Shown piece by piece: positions 5,601 to 9,409 of a stretch of 9,409 nucleotides of DNA. Where the stretch lies: assembly GCA_016793585.1 (NCBI GenBank), contig JAEUJR010000525.1, positions 1 through 9,409 on the forward strand. Direction: 5' to 3'. Numbering within the stretch: position 1 is the first letter of the stretch; every line of letters begins with the position of its first letter. The position numbers and the translations under genes are program-made. This DNA comes from Archangium sp. GTDB taxonomy: Bacteria; Myxococcota; Myxococcia; Myxococcales; Myxococcaceae. The notes under the pieces were generated by a model, which saw only the letters and a list, made by a program, of their open reading frames with translations, did not search any database and was not told where the DNA came from.

Positions 5601-6317
5601 ATGCAGACGCATGAACTCTCAGACCTGTCGTGGGTTGCGACGCCCGGCTCACTCGACGCCGTGCCGCCCTCGTTGGCGAAAGGGAAAGGCCTGCGCCCTT
5701 CGCGGCTCGGTCACGACGAAGTTCGCGCTGCCTGCACCCGCGACGATGGAACGCTGTACCTCGTCGCCAGCAATGAATGGCTCTATGTGTTCGGGTTTCA
5801 GGCTGGGTTGGGAGCGCTGGCCAGCGAGCTGTCGAAAGCGCGTGGCCTCGCGCTCTCGTTCGAGAACAACACGAAGCGTGACGTTCGACTGTGCGCCGTC
5901 TATCGCGATGGCGCGGTGGTTCGGCAACTCAGCGACATCGATGGCCGCTTCTCGAAAGAGGGCACGCCGCTCCCGGGTGAGCCAGAGCTGACGGGCGCGC
6001 TCCAGAACGAGGCCCTGGAGCAGCTCTCGCGCGCCTGGGGCGCTGACGTCTCGCTGCTTGAATGGAACACGGCGGCGCTTCGGGCAGTACCACGCAGGCC
6101 CCGGCTTCTGTGGGTTGCAGTGTTCCTCGTGGTCCTCGCGATCCTCGCGACCCTGGCTGTGCGCGCGGTGCCGTCTGCAGCCGAGCGCTGCCGTCAGGGG
6201 TGCGAACGATCGTGGCAAAGGACCTATGCGTACACGCCAGAGTGCCGAGGCGTCGCGATTGAGGAGTGCGAGTCCTATCGCAGCGCGATCAGGGAATGCG
6301 CCGTCATCTGCCGATGA
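5601..6317 (+). CDS. Unknown C-terminally anchored membrane protein with Cys-rich external tail
   Basis: This is a 238-residue protein I do not recognise. Residues 1-165 are soluble with no signal peptide, containing strand-rich stretches such as TLYLVASNEWLYVFGF and RLCAVYRDGAVVRQLSDIDG. RRPR (165-168) precedes one hydrophobic segment at about 169-189 (LLWVAVFLVVLAILATLAV). By the positive-inside rule the N-domain is cytoplasmic and the last ~48 residues lie outside the inner membrane. That tail has six cysteines, at 197, 201, 215, 223, 233 and 237, in a symmetric CX3C...C-x7-C...CX3C layout, suggesting three disulfides. GAGGA overlaps the hisC stop codon and lies 6 bases before the ATG, so translation is probably coupled to hisC. 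Only six bases separate its stop from that of the convergent synthetase gene. Confidence 0.7.
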   Translation: MQTHELSDLSWVATPGSLDAVPPSLAKGKGLRPSRLGHDEVRAACTRDDGTLYLVASNEWLYVFGFQAGLGALASELSKARGLALSFENNTKRDVRLCAVYRDGAVVRQLSDIDGRFSKEGTPLPGEPELTGALQNEALEQLSRAWGADVSLLEWNTAALRAVPRRPRLLWVAVFLVVLAILATLAVRAVPSAAERCRQGCERSWQRTYAYTPECRGVAIEECESYRSAIRECAVICR

Positions 6318-6323
6318 GCCGCG

Positions 6324-8576
6324 TCAACCACACGCCCACACGCCGAGCGCCATGACGGCCTCATCAGCGCGACGGAAGACCGGCAGCCCACCGTTCTCGA
6401 GCGCCTTCACGAGCGGGTCGTAGATTCGCCCTGCATCGACGATGGCGATGAGCGGCTTCCTGGTCTCGGCGAACAGCCCCGGCAGCGTTCGCGCAAGACT
6501 CTCGGCGGCGGCGATCGACTCCTTCGGGTCTGCATCGGGTCCCAGTGACGCAAGCGACGGAGACATGGGCACGACACCGATCACGAGCGCATCGACGTTC
6601 GGCTCCTCCAACACGGCGCGCGCGATCTCGAGGTGCGCCGAATCGGGAGCAGAGGGCGTGACATCGAGCGGGTTCTTCACGTCGACCAGCTCGTCCACCT
6701 TGCACCGGGTGAGCGCGGCTTTCACACGCTCCTTCGTGCTGGCGCTCAATGACGCGAGCTCCAGCCCATGCGTCTCGCCGCGCAGCTGATCGGCCATGCC
6801 GACGACCTCGAAGCCAGCGTTGCTCATCAACATGACGCGAGTCCCACGAGCTCGGCCGGCGAGCGCACACGCGACGCGCACCACGCCTTCGAACGACGAG
6901 AACGACTCCGTCCCGATGACGCCCGCCGCGCGCGCGAGATGCCAGAGCGCGCGGTAGTCACCCGCGATCGCCGCCGTATGCCCCGCCGCAGTGCCCTGCC
7001 CTTCAGGCGACCGTCCGCCCTTGTAGAGCACCACCGTCTTGCCGAGCGCCTTCGCCCGCTTCGCCGCTTCGATGAATCGCGAGCCATCACCCGCCTTGAA
7101 GCCCTCGACGTATGCCGCGATCACCTGCACCTGGGGATCGTTCGCGACGTACGAGACGAAATCCGACACGCCGAGATCGGCCTGATTGCCCGCGCTCACG
7201 AGATACCGGGGCACGAGCTGCTCGAGGTGACTGCCGCGGGTGATCGTGAACGCTCCGCTCTGGCTGATGAACGCGAGGTTGCGCACGCGCCCATCACGTG
7301 GTGGCAGCTTGTGAGCGGGAATGAAGGTCGTGTCGTAGTGGCCGGGCACCGAGACGACGCCCATGGAGTTCGGGCCGCACACCACCGGCCCACCCCACGG
7401 CGTCGAGCGCGCACGGCTGAGCTCGGCCTCGAGCGCTCGCTGCTTCTCTGCGCCGCCCTCCTTCTCGGCCATGCCGCCGGGGATCACGATCATGGCCTCG
7501 GCCTTCTGGTGCTGCACGAGGCCCTGCATGAGCTCGGGAACGGCGTTCGCCGAGACGGCGAGCACAGCGAGGTCGACGCGCGTTGGAAGCTCGGCCGCCC
7601 CCGCGACGCACTTCACGCCATCGATCTCGGAGTCGCCGGGCTTCAGCACCGTGAGCTGGTCCGTTGAGAACCCATCACGCAACAGGTTGCGCAGAATGAT
7701 GCGCCCCATGTTCACGCCCTTCGACGAGACGCCGGCCACGCACACCGACTTCGGCTCGAAGAAGTGCTTCAGCTTCGCGACCGGTGGACGCGGTCCCTCG
7801 GCCACTGCCCTCGTCACACGCGCGAGCCCATCGACTGGAACGAGTCGTCCACTCGAATCGACCAGGAATGGATTGAACTCGAGCTCCTCGATCGCGGGAG
7901 CACCATCGACCCCAACCGGAGAGAACTCCCGCGCCACCGCAGAGAGAAACCCGATCAGCTTCAACCAGCTCGCGTCGTCGACCAGCTTCGTGCATCCTCG
8001 CAGCTGGCCCGCGAGATCGCGATAGACGATCGTCTGCCGCAGCTCGCGCATCGCGCCGTCGTCGTCTCCCGGTGCGAACAGCGCCGCAGCCTCACGACGC
8101 GGCAACCGTGAGCCGAAGAGTTCGGTCTTGACGCCGCCGAGGCCGATCATTCCGACGAAGCCCAGGTCTCGACTGTGGCGCAAGCCGACGATCACCTCGG
8201 CACCCGTGCGGCCCCTGTCGAACTCCACCCGCCGCATGACGAGCGTTCCTTCGAGCGAAGGCGTTCGGCCGTGCGCTTCCGCCCACCGCGCCGAGACGTC
8301 TTTCGTGAACGCAGCCAGAAACTCGGGAGTCACCTCGCTCGCGTCGACGAACTTCACGCCGCCGACATCGCTCTTGTGAAGAATGTCGCGCGAGACGACC
8401 TTCACCACCACGCGCCCGGCCAGCGCCGACGAGGCACCCGCCTGCAGCACCTCGTGATCGGGAACCGGGAGCCCCGCCGCCGAGAGCACTCGATACAGCT
8501 CGGGCTCGGTGAGAACGGAGGCGCCCTTCGCCAGCGTCTCCTGACACAGCGTCTTCAGCAGCCCGATCGCCGACAT
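6324..8576 (-). CDS. ADP-forming acyl-CoA synthetase (acetate/aryl-acetate-CoA ligase), fused beta-alpha
   Basis: This 750-residue NDP-forming acyl-CoA synthetase catalyses acyl-CoA + ADP + Pi to acid + ATP + CoA, or the reverse. Residues about 12-250 are the ATP-grasp (beta) domain. It contains ILHKSDVGGVKF, with His67 at the position of the phosphorylatable beta-subunit histidine, then GMIGLGGVKTELF and IEELEFNPFLV. Residues about 265-390 are the CoA-binding Rossmann domain (FFEPKSVCVAGVSSKGVNMG). Residues about 395-560 are a ligase domain with CGPNSMGVVS, FISQSGAFT and AAGHTAAIAGDYRALW, where His533 is the expected catalytic phosphohistidine. Residues about 575-750 form the second ligase domain. 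Both catalytic histidines are present, so it should be active. The ATP-grasp part comes first, unlike the common alpha-beta fusion. The ATG is 3 bases after the iorB stop. Substrate is inferred from the iorB neighbour as aryl-acetyl-CoA; acetyl-CoA is possible. Confidence 0.9.
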   Translation of the reverse strand: MSAIGLLKTLCQETLAKGASVLTEPELYRVLSAAGLPVPDHEVLQAGASSALAGRVVVKVVSRDILHKSDVGGVKFVDASEVTPEFLAAFTKDVSARWAEAHGRTPSLEGTLVMRRVEFDRGRTGAEVIVGLRHSRDLGFVGMIGLGGVKTELFGSRLPRREAAALFAPGDDDGAMRELRQTIVYRDLAGQLRGCTKLVDDASWLKLIGFLSAVAREFSPVGVDGAPAIEELEFNPFLVDSSGRLVPVDGLARVTRAVAEGPRPPVAKLKHFFEPKSVCVAGVSSKGVNMGRIILRNLLRDGFSTDQLTVLKPGDSEIDGVKCVAGAAELPTRVDLAVLAVSANAVPELMQGLVQHQKAEAMIVIPGGMAEKEGGAEKQRALEAELSRARSTPWGGPVVCGPNSMGVVSVPGHYDTTFIPAHKLPPRDGRVRNLAFISQSGAFTITRGSHLEQLVPRYLVSAGNQADLGVSDFVSYVANDPQVQVIAAYVEGFKAGDGSRFIEAAKRAKALGKTVVLYKGGRSPEGQGTAAGHTAAIAGDYRALWHLARAAGVIGTESFSSFEGVVRVACALAGRARGTRVMLMSNAGFEVVGMADQLRGETHGLELASLSASTKERVKAALTRCKVDELVDVKNPLDVTPSAPDSAHLEIARAVLEEPNVDALVIGVVPMSPSLASLGPDADPKESIAAAESLARTLPGLFAETRKPLIAIVDAGRIYDPLVKALENGGLPVFRRADEAVMALGVWACG

Positions 8577-8579
8577 CGT

Positions 8580-9365
8580 TCAGCCCAACTTCGCGGGAAT
8601 CGATGGATCGAGCCCGAGCACGTCGCGAGACGCGAACACGTTGGCGGCCACGGTCGCCCCATCTTCAGCGAGCAGCCGCTTTGACCACGCCACCACGACC
8701 TCTGACGGCACCGGAGCTGCGTCGAAGTCGAGCCTCGCCACCACGCGCGCCGCGATCGCCGGCTTCACGCCTCTCAGGATCAGCGCCGTGCCGAACTCAC
8801 TCGCCGCCCGGCCCATGCGAAACGCCTTCAGGTTCGAGGCGACGACCCGCTCCCCCTTCGCCTGGAAGAGCACCGTGATGTTCTTCTCGAGCGACTCCAC
8901 CGAGAACGGCAGGTGCGACGCGGCCGCCCCCAGCACCACCATGTTCTGCGCCTTGCTCGCGCCCGCCTTCGCCGCCAGCCGCGTCGCGTCGACGGCCACC
9001 ACGTGCGGCAGGCTGAACAGGACCTCGTACAGCTTCGCGGTGTCGGGGTACTCCGCGATGTTCTTGAGCGGCGTGACGTCGGTGAACACCCAGCCATCTT
9101 TCGCGAGCAGCGACAGGTAGCGCAGGCTCTCCATCGGCTCGACCGAGAGCACCGCCTTCGCGCTGCCGCTCGAGATGAGATCGCTCGAGACCGGCTCGTC
9201 GGCGATGCGCACCTGGGCCGAGACCGCGCCTCCCCGCTGAGACATGCCGTGAATCTCGGGCTGCTTGAAGAAGAGCCCCGCATCGACCGCCGCGTGATCG
9301 ATCACGTACGCGGTCGAGAGAACGCCCTGCCCACCCACGCCGCAGAGAACGATGTCGTAGTTCAT
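8580..9365 (-). CDS. iorB: Indolepyruvate:ferredoxin oxidoreductase subunit beta
   Basis: The 261-residue protein belongs to the 2-oxoacid:acceptor oxidoreductase gamma family. IorB pairs with the thiamine-diphosphate, iron-sulfur subunit IorA to oxidise arylpyruvates to aryl-acetyl-CoA and reduce ferredoxin. Diagnostic motifs are MNYDIVLCGVGGQGVLS at the N-terminus (the GxGGQG loop), PEIHGMSQRGGAVSAQVR (about 47-64), ISSGSAKAVLSVEPMESLR, and NMVVLGAAASHLPF (about 160-173). The typical ~190-200-residue domain ends near KAFRMGR; about 65 further residues form a C-terminal extension. The ATG at 9365 is preferred over the in-frame GTG at 9398 because GGGAG lies 7 bases before it and the family motif starts at once. 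The upstream gene's stop overlaps this ATG (ATGA), indicating translational coupling within an operon that continues into the acyl-CoA synthetase. Confidence 0.9.
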   Translation of the reverse strand: MNYDIVLCGVGGQGVLSTAYVIDHAAVDAGLFFKQPEIHGMSQRGGAVSAQVRIADEPVSSDLISSGSAKAVLSVEPMESLRYLSLLAKDGWVFTDVTPLKNIAEYPDTAKLYEVLFSLPHVVAVDATRLAAKAGASKAQNMVVLGAAASHLPFSVESLEKNITVLFQAKGERVVASNLKAFRMGRAASEFGTALILRGVKPAIAARVVARLDFDAAPVPSEVVVAWSKRLLAEDGATVAANVFASRDVLGLDPSIPAKLG

Positions 9366-9409
9366 GCGCAGCTCCCGTTGCAGTTGCAGTTGCTGCACTC
9401 GTGGTGGTG
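9362..9409 (-). CDS. iorA: 3' end of the upstream gene, probably iorA, with a Cys/Asn-rich tail
   Basis: The minus-strand frame entering at the right edge reads 15 codons, HHHECSNCNCNGSCA, then TGA at 9364-9362, overlapping the ATG of iorB. The overlap, the strand and the habitual iorA-iorB order make this the likely C-terminus of IorA, the large subunit with thiamine-diphosphate and 4Fe-4S ferredoxin domains. The tail has four cysteines as C-x2-C-x1-C-x3-C. This does not match the standard ferredoxin CxxCxxCxxxC spacing, so it is either a divergent terminal extension or the end of a different small protein. The identity rests on context only. Confidence 0.5.
   Translation of the reverse strand, partial: HHHECSNCNCNGSCA

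Noticed and set aside
6330..6345. Tandem CACACGCC at the 3' end of the synthetase gene
   Set aside because: It is only two copies and lies inside codons for the conserved reading frame, so it is probably chance.
6300..6359. 8-bp inverted repeat GCCGTCAT / ATGACGGC spanning both convergent stop codons
   Set aside because: The 44-base loop has no supporting stem or T-tract, and the length is within chance expectation for this composition. It is not called as a bidirectional terminator.
6768..7667. 299-codon plus-strand open frame inside the acyl-CoA synthetase
   Set aside because: It is antisense to a clear synthetase domain sequence, with shadow-type composition.
1..9409. CRISPR array, tRNA/rRNA genes, transposase or IS ends
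   Set aside because: No regularly spaced repeats, cloverleaf-like sequences, transposase motifs or terminal inverted repeats were seen by eye.

Overview
The window is a GC-rich, densely packed bacterial chromosome segment. Base composition, strong G/C preference in third codon positions, an outer-membrane barrel protein of the kind common in myxobacteria and a FecR-type C-terminal tail all suggest a member of the Myxococcota. This placement rests on family resemblance, not on a database search.

Layout from left to right. (1) On the minus strand, the 5' part of an outer-membrane beta-barrel gene starts at 1559 and runs off the left edge. (2) A 263-bp divergent intergenic region (1560-1822) carries a candidate promoter and a structured leader in front of a ribosomal protein operon on the plus strand: rpsF (S6), rpsR (S18) and rplI (L9). 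The leader contains a bulged CCG between a stem and a hairpin, matching the published description of the S6:S18 autoregulatory motif. A second hairpin pairs with the rpsF Shine-Dalgarno. The operon ends at a perfect 15-bp UUCG-loop hairpin. (3) An accessory patch (3170-4504) holds a small nucleotidyltransferase-like protein with a short helical partner ORF, an antisense fragment that looks like the C-terminus of a FecR-type protein, and a small unknown gene. (4) A stand-alone hisC-type aminotransferase is followed, probably in the same transcript, by an unknown C-terminally anchored protein with six cysteines beyond its membrane segment. (5) On the minus strand, from the right edge to 6324, an overlapping gene set encodes the Cys-rich tail of an upstream protein (probably iorA), iorB, and a fused ADP-forming acyl-CoA synthetase.

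How they work together. IorAB oxidises arylpyruvates (transamination products of aromatic amino acids) to aryl-acetyl-CoA, reducing ferredoxin. An ADP-forming acyl-CoA synthetase can then convert the thioester to free acid with ATP synthesis. This is the aromatic amino-acid energy pathway known from Thermococcales. Here the genes are tightly coupled by a 4-base stop/start overlap and a 3-base gap. The convergent hisC-type aminotransferase could in principle feed arylpyruvates to it, but that is inference.

No tRNA, rRNA, CRISPR array, transposase or complete mobile element was seen. The most distinctive points are the rpsF leader, the mosaic 3170-4175 patch with a probable rearrangement junction, the beta-alpha domain order of the synthetase, and the twin CX3C extracytoplasmic tail of the protein after hisC.
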